The translations under genes were made by a program, and so were the position numbers. 64,000 bases of DNA from Diphasiastrum complanatum (taxonomy: Eukaryota > Streptophyta > Lycopodiopsida > Lycopodiales > Lycopodiaceae), in contig CM055106.1 of assembly GCA_029204225.1 (NCBI GenBank), positions 15,947,278 to 16,011,277 on the forward strand, given 5' to 3'. Every line of letters begins with the position of its first letter. The first letter of the stretch is position 1. Below the pieces are notes generated by a model. It did no database searches. It saw only the letters and a program-made list of their open reading frames with translations, and was not told the DNA's origin. This document shows positions 34,604 to 45,724 of the stretch, in pieces.

Positions 34604-37600
34604 ATAAGTCAACCAATTCAAGAACCTGCTGAAGCAAATGGTCGTTGTCGGATCTGTCATAGACGATCAAGACGCAGTGATGCAACTGCTTACAAGCTTG
34701 CCAAGCTCATACGACAGCTGGGTGATGATCATCATGACACATCCAGAGCTAACTCTTTCAAGAGTCATTACAATGTTGTTGCAGGAAGACATGCAAAGAA
34801 ACGAAGCCTTCGGTTCCTCAATTGATTCTCACGCTTTGTACACCAACCATATCTCGACTAAGCAGAAGAAGAAGAAAGGCCCGAAGCAATCAAATCAAGA
34901 CCAGAAACCAGCACAACACAAAGAACAGTCGAATCCGCAGACAAAGAAGAAGCTGTTCTACAAATACTGCAAGAGAAATAACCACAAGATTCAAGACTGT
35001 CAGATACTACAAGCAAAGAACAATAGCAAGGGACAATCGAATCAAGTGGCCAATGCAACTACAGAAGCTCCACAACCCATTCAAGAAGCAGATCATGATG
35101 CCTTCATGACCAACCATCAAGGAGCATCCAATGACAGTTCTTGGTTCCTAGATTCCGATGCCACTCAGCATATGACCAGCCTCATTGGCTGTCTTGAGTC
35201 CCACCATACAGTACCAACAAATACGTTCACCTTGGTGATAATAGCACCCAAGCTATTAAAGATGAAGGTACTGTGAGATTGAGCTTTGCAAATGATCAAT
35301 CTAAGCTACTTTCTAAAGTCCTATATGTACCCAATTTATCTACGAATCTGCTCTTTGTAAGCAGAATCACAGATCTAGGACATAAAGTAGAATTCGAATG
35401 TGATCAGTACAATGTAGTTGATAGGAGGCAAGATCCTAGCACTCGGAAAGAGGCATGTATACTTGTATAGATCAAGTCATTGTTTTTCTGCCTCTAGTCA
35501 GGCACTCAGTACTTCTATTCAAGCAAATAAAAGTTTACTTTGACATTATAGACTTGGTCACTTGAATCATGCTATTGTACAACAAATGTCTAAACATTCT
35601 ATTGTTCTTGATCTAGACTATCCTACTAATAAAGTCAAGTTACCTATCTGTCAAGACTGTTTAGTTGGTAAACAGACTAGGAAACCATTTAAATCAAGCC
35701 ATCAACATACTACTAGAAGATTGTTAGACGTTGTGCATTCATACATTTGTGGCCCGATGAAGAATCCTTTTCTGAAGGATGCAAAGAATTTTATAACTTT
35801 TATTGATGAATTTTTCAGAAGGACTATGATGTACTTTATCAAGAAGATATCAGAAGCTTTCAATTGCTTCAGAATATTCAAGGAGCATGCAGAAAAAGAG
35901 ACTGGAAGGACGATCAAGGTCCTGAGGTCTGACAATGGTGGAGTGTACATCTCTATTAAATTTAAGGAATACTGCCAGAGCCAAAACATCGAGCAGCAAT
36001 TCATCACTCCTTATAGTCCTCAGTCTAATGGCTTAGCCGAGAGGAAGAACTGTACTCTGGTTGAATCAGCTAAATGTATGCTAGTGTATGCATCGCTGCC
36101 CAAGAGCTTATGGGCCAAAGTTGTCTCCACTGCAGCTTACGTCCAAAACAGATGTTTGACCACCAAGGCCCTCTCAAGCAAAACACCCCATGAGGTGTGG
36201 ACAGGCTCTAAGCCTTCTGTGAAGAACCTACGAGTGTTCAGATGCGTTGAGTACACGCAGATCCCAAAAGACACAAGGAAGTAATTTGATTTCCAAGGTC
36301 TCAAGACCATCCTGATTGGGTATACTTTATTTTGATAACACATACAAGCTATATGATCCCGATACCCAACAAATCTTGTACAGCCGGGATATAGTATTTA
36401 TCGAGGATCAGTTCGTTGACATCAAAGGCAAAGACATTGCTCCAGGATAATCTTTATCACCTGCCATTGACACGACTATCCGAGCTTTAGACTCAAGCAT
36501 GTCCATTGTCGACCCACTATTTGATAGTGAATCAGATGAAGACGTTGCTGCTACCCAGCAATAAGTCCCGGGAGTGGTTCATCAGTCGATTCCTCCCAGA
36601 AGATCAAGCCGAGTGCGCACACAGCCCACAAGGTATACTCATGAGTCTACATGTCTCTTGATATCGGAATCGACAACAATCGAAGAGGTACAACCAAACT
36701 CTACCAGAGCTTGGTTTCAGCACATTCCTCCTCGAACAAGGTTTCCAACCAAGCACTACTGATTGCAATGTCTATTCCAAGTCGGTGCAGCAATCCTTCA
36801 TTATCATCACCTTATGCGTGGATGATACGTTGCTTTTCAACAATAATACCAATTTGGTCAAGAATTCTAGGCAGATGCTGTTTTCTGAGTTCGACATGAC
36901 TGATCTGGGTGAAGCTCACTTCTATCTAGGCATTCAGATCCACAGAGACAGAGTGAGACGACTGATCTATATCACTCAACAAAGGTATCTTCACAATGTT
37001 CTTGATAGATACAATCTAATGAACTGTAAGTTAGCTCACTCATCGATGGATCCAGGCCTACGTTTACCAAATGACCAATGTCCCTAGACCAAGCAGGAAG
37101 AGGAGCAGATGAGAGAGTATCCTTATCGATTGATACTTGGATCTCTCATGTGCGCAATGGTCTGTACAAGACCTGACATCTCTTTTGTAGTAGTAAGCTC
37201 ACTAAGCCAATATATGGCTACTCATGGCATTACCCATTGGAAGGTTCTCATAAGAATCATGAGGTATATTCGAGCTACCATGGACCAGTGCATCTGCTAT
37301 GGAGAAGTCAGCAACGACAATCTTTATCAACTCGGTGGATATTCTGATGCAAGTTGAGGAGGAGATGTAGACAATCGTAAGTCCACATCTAGATTTACAT
37401 TCTTCTTCAACGATGGTCCTATCTCATGGAACATTCCTCTATTGCTCTTTCTTTTATAGAAGCATAATACATTGTTGCTTCTCAATCCATTAAAAAAACG
37501 TTTTGGTTGAGAAATTTACTGTCATACATTAGTTTGTATCAGTACAGCCCTACAACTATATAATGTGATAATCAGAGTGCTATTGCCTTATCGGCCAACC

Positions 37601-37806
37601 CTAGATTTCACTCTAGGAGTAAGCACATTGAAATCCGATATCACTACATCAGGGGCAAGGTTCCCAACAAGCAGGTAAGTTTAACGTACTGTAGAACGCA
37701 TGACATGGTTGCAGATATATTCACAAAGGCATTAAGTGTTAATGCACACAACAAGTTTTGTGCATTGCTTAGTCTGGAGATCAAGACATTTATGGATCCA
37801 GATTAA
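34604..37806 (+). pseudogene. Ty1/copia gag-pol (decayed) of the 34188-39076 element
   Basis: gag C-terminal half (DDQDAVMQLLTSLPSSYDSW) precedes a zinc knuckle FYKYCKRNNHKIQDC, in which the first Cys is Tyr. The protease reads LDSDATQHM in place of DSGA. GAG-pre-integrase and integrase (35562-36284) carry FITFIDEF, LRSDNGGVYIS and SPQSNGLAERKN, so the catalytic D, D and E are present. The linker then passes directly to STRAWFQ, losing the first half of RT. The RT box is LCVDDTLLF. RNase H ends at DMVADIFTKALSVNAHNKF. There are many stops and frameshifts. Confidence 0.9.
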
Positions 37807-37820
37807 GGGGGGGGGGGGGG
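37803..37820 (+). other. Polypurine tract with a 14-G run
   Basis: TTAA followed by 14 consecutive G lies directly before the TGTTGGG LTR start. Other PPTs in this window have five G, so this one is expanded (or the run length is a sequencing error). Confidence 0.8.
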
Positions 37821-39076
37821 TGTTGGGTTTATCTCCTCTACTCTCCTAAATCCTATGTTAATCTGCGTCCATTCATGCTGTTGTATTTTACTTGTGTTGT
37901 CGCACAGTCTGCATATTTATATGTGAAATAAGACAGGCGAAAAATGCGACTGTCTACATAATTACAAGTAAATTTCCACAGGCGAAAAAGGTGACACCGT
38001 GTTTTCACACGTAATTTATGACAGGCGAAAAAGATGCTGCCCTACAAATGCCAAAGGTGTCCTACAAATGCCAAAGGTGCCCTAATAGAAAAGCGAAGGT
38101 ACCTTGTAAATCAATTTTTAAGGCATTTGTCAGAGTGTCCATTTTTCGCATTTTCATCAATGTTAATTTTAGCGAAGGCTGACGTCGCGGCCTCCTCACG
38201 CTCATCCCATGCACTGTGCAATTAGATTTGACAATGACAGCAGCCACCCACGATCTCCCACAGACAGCACAACTACTTCTGTACTTTCTTCATCTGCACA
38301 CATGTAGAAATTATGTATATATATATTGTGAATACCATTTGCGTATTCACAACAACAAAAGGCATCAGAATGACATCATAATAGAAGAGGGAGAACGAAA
38401 CATCACTGATAATCAAAGATAGACATCGTAGATGCTTTCGTGCATTGATTCTTTTCTTCCAGATGTTTTGTCAGTAATAGGTTTATCACCTTTACAGATT
38501 GTGTGATTAGCTTTGTGAAGCACGTGGTTACGTCCGTTATTGTTCACCTACATTATTGACCTGTATATTTTGTTATACTTAATCTGATTACAGCTCTATT
38601 TGTTCTGCGTTCAAATTTGTGTCAATATTGCAATGCTTTTCTACATTCTGTCTGGCTTTCTAATTACTTAATCTGGTTGTCTGCTCTTCGCGAATTATTA
38701 TTAGTCTAGTTGTTCGCGACTTATATTTAGTCTTGCTTTTTGTGACGGATTATTAGTCTAGTTCTTCACGAATAATTTGTGACTAATAATTTGTCTAGCT
38801 GTTCACGACAAATTATCTTTCTGATGCTTTTTGATGCTTAACGTTTGGCTACGTAATCAAATCGAATGTGATTTCTATCACTAATATTTTGTTCGTGTCT
38901 AATAGGCATAGTCATGCTTGAGAAAAGAGTGAGATAACTTATTCCGCTGTGCACGAACAATTTTCGTTCAAGTTCGTTTCTTTTTCGAGTTTCAAGTTCG
39001 TTTTTTTTCATATTCGTTTTTTTTCATATTCGTTTTTTTTTTCGAGTTATCTTTCTTCACACCCCTCTTTCCAACA
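37821..39076 (+). mobile_element. 3' LTR of the plus-strand copia
   Basis: It begins TGTTGGGTTTATCTCC after the PPT. It carries several AGGCGAAAAATGCGA-type motifs (37930-38150), a TATATATATA box near 38316, and the U5 region shared with 34188-34574. The end is placed at CCAACA (39076). Weak similarity to the 5' copy continues about 30 bp further, so the end could be later. Confidence 0.7.
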
Positions 39077-40014
39077 AGATTTTTTTCGTGTTTTTCTAGT
39101 CTGCAGAATCACAAGCATTTTTACAGTTCGCAGAAATACACAGAGTTCGACAACAGTGTCGAGTTTTTTGTTTATCTCTCTCTACAAAACTTGACAGTTT
39201 CACCATTTAGCCACAGTCAACCGACATCGTGAAAAATACAAGTAAAAATTACAGTGTCGGCTTTTTCGTCTTTTTCGCTTTTCGGGTTTTCTCTCACTTT
39301 GGCTTTTTGTAAAATTCCAAATGCCCTAAAAGTCAAGGAAATGACTTTAGCGAAGGACTCGCGTTTTTTGCATTTTTTGACTGTGGCAATTCACATTCAT
39401 TTCTGAAAAATGACAGTTATGTTCATTTATGCAGACAAACTGTTTATGGCAATTTTGTGGCCGCTTATCAGTAATCAATTTCTGAGAAGGAACTGGATGA
39501 ATGCCAGCGAGCTCCAGCCAACTGGCAATCGCATTTGATGACCTAACTACTTGGTATAAATCAGCTGTTCATACATCTCATTATCAACCAAAAAAACAAG
39601 TAACATGTTGTAAATCGTGAAGGAGTTGAGTATTATTACATGACGCTTCCTGCGCTCTTATCAAGCAGATCGTTCACAACCAGAAAGTATTGTAGTTAGC
39701 TCTCTATCAAGCTTTCAATCTTGAAATCTCTTGAGCATTCTAGCTCAATCTTTTAGAGATTTATTTTAGAGTCTACTGCTTATCAGCAGAGTCACTTATT
39801 TTAGACTTATTCTCAGTTACTCAGAGATAGCTTTAGAGTGCGCGGTTTCTATCTGCTATTGTCTTGCGCTCATTAGCATCTTAGATTATTTTTTGGAATC
39901 AATACTATTTTCTTATTGCGTTCAGTATGTGTCAGAATGTATGCTGAACTGGATAAACAATGGATGAGGATTAAAATCGATTAGTCGATTAGTAAGAAGG
40001 AGAATAATCCAACA
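39077..40014. mobile_element. LTR-derived sequence with conflicting orientation signals
   Basis: The left part has the plus-strand LTR order seen elsewhere: GTCTGCAGAATCAC, TTCGCAGAAATACAC, TTTTTCGCTTTTC motifs, then GGTATAAATCAG (39552). The right end, read on the minus strand, is TGTTGGATTATTC straight after a minus-strand PPT (40015-40025), so it must be the start of the 3' LTR of the minus copia. Two LTRs have probably been joined here, with the junction somewhere near 39900. Confidence 0.55.
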
Positions 40015-40025
40015 CTCCCCCTTAA

Positions 40026-41325
40026 TCTGAATCCTTGAATGCCTTGACCTTCAAACTTAGTTCAACACAAAAACTTCTATGTACTTCCAAGCTTAATGCT
40101 TTGGTAAAAATATCTGCTATCATATCTTATGTTCTACAGTACTGCAATCTGACCTCTTCATTGAAAACTTTGCTTCTGAGATAGTGATAGTTGTCGGCTC
40201 ATGAACAAGGTAGGTTGTAGACTCGTCGATATACCGGTTAGGTGGTCTGCTAGTTCTTGAAGATCTTCTGGGTAAGCGAGGTTGATCACTTCCATCATAC
40301 TGTAGTCACTGAACTGCGACATCATCTTCCTTTGATTTGCCGCTGGTAGGTTGTTCGAGGAGAGTAGAAGAGCTCGGGCCTTCAATGGGTATAGGTTCAA
40401 TATGTTAGGCGAAGCTGCCAGATCAGCTGGATGGGTTGTGCCTTTTTCCTTGAGGTCTTGAAACTGATCTTCAATGAAGATGACATCCCGGCTAGTGAAT
40501 ATCTTTGACTTGATAGGATCGAACAACTTGTAGGCTTGATCTGAAGTAGTGTAGCTGATGAAAATACATTTGGTACTCTGCAAGTTGGAGCTTCTTCCTA
40601 AGATCACGAGGAATCTGCGCAAAAGCAGTACATCCAAAAACTTGTAAGTTTGATAGAGAAGGTTTGGTACCTGTCCAAACTTCGAATGGTGCTTTGCCTA
40701 AGAGACCTTTAGTAGGACATCTGTTCTGAATATAGGTTGTTGTTGATACAGCTTCAGCCCAGAAGGACTTTGGAAGTGTAGCATGTGATAACATGCACTT
40801 TGTTGATTCGACTAAGGTTCTGTTCTTTTTCTCAGCAAGACCATTTGATTGAGGCAAATAGGAGGTAATGTATTGTTGCTCAATGCCGTTGTTAAGGCAA
40901 TACTCTTTGAATTTAATGGAGATATATTTTTCCTCGTTATTTGACCTCATTGCTTTAATTCTTTTGCCAGTTTGGTTCTCAGTATGCTCTTTGAATTGTC
41001 TGAATTTGATGAAGGCCTCTGATTTCAGCTTAATGAAATAAACAGTTATTCTTCTGGAGAATTCGTCAATAAAAGTGATGAAATACTTTGCATCTAACAA
41101 TGAAGGAGTTTGCATAGGTCCACAAATATCCGAACGAACAACATCTAACAGATCTTTTGTTGCATGCCTATGGTTTGATCTAAAAGGACTCCTAGCCTAC
41201 TTTACAAAGGTGCAACTATGACAGACAGGGAGGTCGACTCTACCAGTAGGATAGTCGAGATCAAAAACCATGGATTGTCTGGACATATTCAAAACAGATG
41301 CATAATTCAAGTGTCCAGAGCGAAT
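40026..41325 (-). pseudogene. Ty1/copia pol, RT deleted (minus strand)
   Basis: From 41325 down: GAG-pre-integrase (SGHLNYASVLNM, PVCHSC), then integrase (DVVRSDICGPMQTPS, FITFIDEFSRR, MRSNNEEKYIS, SYLPQSNGLAEKKNR). The second catalytic Asp is replaced: SNNE stands for SDNG. The linker has KIFTSRDVIFIEDQF. RT is lost. The end of RNase H (MIADIFTKALSLEVHRSF) reads into the PPT. Frameshifts lie near 40490 and 40160. It is closely related to the plus element at 34604-37806. Confidence 0.88.
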
Positions 41326-41339
41326 CCAACAAAATCAAG

Positions 41340-42240
41340 GTGGATGCAAGTAAATGACAACAAACACAACATATGTTGCAAGACACTTTTCGTCGGGAGC
41401 TCCTCCAGTCCCTTTATCAAGAAAAATATAGATTTGAAAAAGAGCTTATCGATCTTAAAGAGCTCTCTGCCAATGCTGCATGTCTTGGGGTTGAAGCCCA
41501 CATCGAGTATACGCAGGTAGTAAGCAACATTACGAAATTGATGGTTGAAGTAGCGACCCTGCCAAAAAGTAAAACCGTTTAAACTGAAGATGTTGACAAC
41601 ACTGCATTGATGAGCTGCCCCGGAGAAGAGAATCATGAAGAATACCACAACTGGGGTTGGCTGAAGAGGGAGAACGAAGCCCTATAGAGAGAGATGAAAG
41701 ATGCCATTTATGCCAAGAACCTGGAAGCAACACTTGATACAACCGCGGACACGCAGAGAGCCACATGAACGAGGTCAACGAAAACAAAAAAAATTGGTGA
41801 GGGATCGAATTTAAAGTTTTTTTTTTACAAAGTTCGAATTTGGATGCCTCTGAAATTTAATGCTGATTTGCAATGGCATGTGAATTATTCTATTTTGCTA
41901 GGCATAATGGATTATACCTAAGCCGACTGGAAACGCCTTGGGAGAAACATGATTTTTTATTTCTTTGGCATAGACTCGACATTGAGCATAAGGGATACCT
42001 TTGTGTCGGGCAATTTTGCAAGGCAAATTTTTTGTTAAACCTTTTGATAGTGCAGAATTGTATATAGAATGTGTATTTTTGTATGCTTTAAGTTATTTTA
42101 AGCAGAAGGAAATGGAATTTTTTTATTATCACGAAAGACAGATCGATTATTGGCATTATCGTTGCCAATTCGATCTTTATACGCCAAAAGAGAAATCAAA
42201 TTTTGCTTTGTTCGAAAGGGAGAACCTGTAGCAAAATATT
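41340..42240 (+). pseudogene. Unrecognised ORF fragments; possible continuation of the gypsy extra ORF
   Basis: An open frame (41373-41582) rich in Glu, Lys and Leu (RRELLQSLYQEKYRFEKEL, then LKRENEAL after a stop) looks coiled-coil-like. A second set (41873-42230) is rich in aromatic residues (FFYYHERQIDYWHYRCQFDLY). I recognise no domain. Since copia elements occupy 34188-41325, this may be the displaced remainder of the gypsy post-integrase ORF ending at 34187; that is inference. Confidence 0.35.
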
Positions 42241-42360
42241 GATGTCTCCTATCCAAAAATTGTGGAAGTTGTATGTCGACCAGGAGGACAATTATCACTT
42301 GCACTATGAAAATATAGCTTGTAACATCAGAGACAAAAGATCCATAAAGACCATAAAAAC

Positions 42361-42692
42361 TTAGAATTTGCTTCGAACAGGAACACAGATCATGCTACAC
42401 ATTAATACAGACAGAAAGCACTCTCCACACCAAGCTCACGTAGCAACTGTATTTCTCAAAACCAAAATACACTGTACATATAGTTCTTCACTATGGCAAC
42501 CCATGCATGGCCCAGGTTGCCGTTGACGGGACGTGTGTCTCATCGACTCACCTCGTGGCGAGGCCAACTGATCCTTATCCACTGATAGGACCCACAGTAC
42601 AGTAACACAGTAGTTCTACTTTAATTCTAACTCTCTCCCTAAAAGTAGAATCTACTTTTTATACAGCCATATACATAGCATCAAAGTTAACA
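42361..42692 (-). mobile_element. 3' LTR of a minus-strand copia (about 330 bp)
   Basis: It is inversely matched by 48968-49244 on the plus strand over about 275 bp (shared GGGTCCTATCAGTGGATAAG, CCATGCATGG, TATATGTACAGTGTA). The start at 42692 (TGTTAAC) follows the RNase H end; the far end at 42361 is where the match stops. Confidence 0.75.
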
Positions 42693-43085
42693 AACTTTAA
42701 GTACAGAAAGTTTTGATCTAAACTTATCAAGCTTTTCTCTAATGAGTGGCTTAGTGAAAATGTCAACTAGTTGCTCATCTGTACTAGAATGAACAACATT
42801 AATTTCACGACTTAACAGTCTCTCACATATAAAGTGATACTGAATCTCGATGTGTTTGGTTCTTGCATGGAACACCGGATTTTTTGCCAGCTGAATGCCA
42901 CTCTGACTGTCGCTATGTAAACTCGTGGGATTTTCCTGTTTCATGCCAACTTCATCCAAGATTTGCCTCAACCATATAACTTCATGTGTTGCACTACACA
43001 TTGCCTTATAATTAGCTTCTGTTGTGGATAGAGCAACTGTACTTTGCTTCTTACTAGACCAGGAAAAGCAACTGTGAAGGATTAT
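42687..43085 (-). pseudogene. Copia RNase H C-terminal part
   Basis: Reads FSWSSKKQSTVALSTTEANY, MCSATHEVIWLRQIL, HSDSQSGIQLAKNPVFH, RTKHIEIQYHFICERL and LVDIFTKPLIREKLDKF, with a stop next to the LTR. The frame is open and the catalytic Glu and Asp of this half are present. It is the downstream end of the element at 45725-47672, cut off by an insertion. Confidence 0.88.
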
Positions 43086-45724
43086 AAAACGACCCCTCAC
43101 TAGACTGCCAATCCAAGGAAATGTTAACGGAAGTCGGTCTATACGACAATTACAACTCAAGCTCCATTGGGTATGGAGTCGAAAATAAGGCGTTCAGCAC
43201 CAACCCGTATGAAGCTAGACTGGCCTTGCACGGATAGGGGGCAAGGCAATGCACAAACATGCAATTTGCACATAGCCCAACTCCAAACAGATAAAGGGTG
43301 ATTTTCAAATGAGTAAGTAGCTTTCAGTGAAACGAGTTGCAGGTATGCAAAGTGCTCAAATAGAAATAATGAGCAAACAATCAGGCTTGCTCATAAGGGA
43401 ATGAACTCCAGCGGTAGATCCTTTTCTCACAAGCCAATCACTCATTAAGAGTCTTCCAAAGATAATGCTTTTGGAAAAGGGAAAGCATGCAGGATTGCAA
43501 CAACATACAACCGACGAGGAGCACAAGAGGAGCACAAGAATGTGCCTTCAACCACCATAAGCCAGAAGGTTGCGCCTTCAGCCATCACTGCACCACATGA
43601 TCAAAGAGGAACGAGCTTCTACAGGAAGGTAACAAGTGACAATGGGTCAGACTCGTAGGGCATGGAATAGGCCAAGAAGAGGGAAAGCGAGCCGTAGGTA
43701 GGGTAGCGGATCAGGTGGCCGTTGGTAAAGGAAGCGCGCCGCAGGTCAGGACATAGAGGGAGCCGGAGACAGGAGGAACGAGCCACAGAGGTCGCTGGTA
43801 GGTTTAGGCCCTAAACAGGCCGCAGGGTAGCCTGTGGGCTGGGCGCAGGTCAGGTAAGGAGAAGAGGTTGCGGGCTGGAAAAAGGCCACAGTAAGCCGTA
43901 GGCAGAAAATGGGAGGGAGCCGCTAACAGCAAGGTAAAAAGGACACCGAACAGGGATAGGGAGCGGGCCAGTGCAGCAGGTAGGGCGCAAATCAGGTGGA
44001 CAGGGTAGTAGGGAGACCACAGGCGGAGGTAGGGATGGCTTTTGGGATGCACAGATCCGTATTGCTTGCAAGCAATTGATAGAACTTCAGCCTCTAAGCC
44101 TTAGGGATTCTTGAAGAACTCCAATTCAGGGCTTATGGCAGACTAAAGAGAGTGCCTTCAAAGACAATAACTTCCATTACATTTCACGCTAGAAGTATAA
44201 GCCTCAAAACACAAAGCCACTCCCTAAAGCATTGGCACATTGAAGTCTTCCAAATAGATTGGATGGAGGACTTATTGTTTGAAACATAGACAGCCATCCT
44301 CAAAGCACGTTTCTCTACATATCAGATTTTCCACAGGCGTAGGACTTCAGGCTGTATTCAGGTCTTCAACACACAGCTTCTCAAAATCAGATTCGCAGGT
44401 CAGCATCTCATCTGCTTTGATTAATACAGCTAAACCGCCCTTCACGTGTAAGCCAACGTGCTTTTCAAAACCACAACGATGAAACATGCCGTCAATGGGC
44501 AGGTCTCAGGGTCCTCAGGTCTGATACTGTACACATGCCCACAGGTCTGAAGCAGAAAACAGATTAACCGCATCTTTTCAGATCCAAAACGGGTCTGATA
44601 CAGATGCTAGCTCAACGACAGGGACTCAGACAGGTCCATAGAAATTCATAAACCATGCAGGTAGGGTTAATACATGTTTCAGTGTTCATATAACATTCAA
44701 CGAAGTGTGAATCACGTCAACACCTGCAACCACAGGGTTAAAGGCATCAAAGATAAGAAATAAATCTGTTAATGGACAACAAGTGATCTCTTACTCCCCA
44801 CAATCTGCAAACAAATGTCAGAGACAGCAAATGGCTTTCAAAGCTTCACAGCCTGCAACCACGATATTAAAAGACACAAGAGACAACACCAAATCTGATC
44901 CAACAAAATAAATGATAATAACACAGTGCTAGAGATCAAAGCAGTGAATCAATAACAATGAAATATAAGTTGTTTGCAGCAAAGATCTAACAAAGAAGTT
45001 AGAGTGAAAGGCACCAGGCAGATCAGCCTCTTCTCCTTTCCTCCTCCTTGCTTCTATGGAATCAAACAACAGGATGAGGGTAGAGGAGATGAGATACAAC
45101 AAATAGAGAGGGTCGAAAGTGGGAGGCACCAAGCACAATGCTTCTACTCCTTCCCTCCTCCACAAGCTCTCCCTTGTGTGTGTGTGTGTGTGTGTGTCTC
45201 TCTCTCTCTCTCTCTCTCTCTCCAAGAAGATGAATGAATGGTACTTAGAGGGCTGGCCCTCTCCAATTCTACGGAGGGCTGGGACCCAAAGAGGTGCACC
45301 TCTTCATGAATGGGCACCAATAAGGGCTTTTTAGCAGTTGGGCCCAAACTTAAGGGCTGAGTCCCAAAACGGCTTTTAAATCACTATAGTGGCCTACGGC
45401 GAGTAAAGTTGCCATTTAACTGGTTTTTAAGACGAACTGGCACCTCCTATCCCCGACAAACCCGGGAACTAGGGGCATAAGCCTCTTAAATAAATATAAG
45501 TCCAGCGTAAATCAATAAATAGATAGAGTTTCAATAAAAGTGCAACCGGCCATAATGGACCATTTACGCATCAGTTTTAAACAGTTCCGCATTGGCGTAA
45601 TAGCGCGTGGCGATGATTTTCCGGTCAAAAATTTTCCTATGTTCAACATCAATAATTTGATCTCACAAGATATACTCAAGACAAGTTACTTTTTCTTGAT
45701 TCACTTGCTCAAGTTCAGCAGTTG
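43086..45724. mobile_element. 2.6-kb insertion splitting the copia RT/RNase H
   Basis: The copia reading stops near 45725 (after FDYGLVYKK) and resumes near 43085, so this block was inserted. It is more GC-rich than its surroundings, especially 43500-44050. I see no transposase, RT or convincing ORF. Terminal features and a target-site duplication could not be fixed; it may be composite. Confidence 0.5.
45175..45222. repeat. Compound (TG)n(TC)n microsatellite
   Basis: About 11 TG units are followed by about 12 TC units, inside the 2.6-kb insertion. Confidence 0.95.

Noticed and set aside
41307-41648. Minus-strand 113-codon frame extending the copia pol upstream
   Set aside because: Only its last few codons overlap copia sequence, and in the wrong frame; the rest matches no gag or protease pattern.
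43804-44071. Pro/Leu-rich frames in the GC-rich insertion
   Set aside because: Overlapping open frames in GC-rich DNA with no domain or codon signal.
44974-45347. Frames encoding Thr-His and Ser-Leu or Arg-Glu runs
   Set aside because: They are translations of the TG/TC microsatellite.
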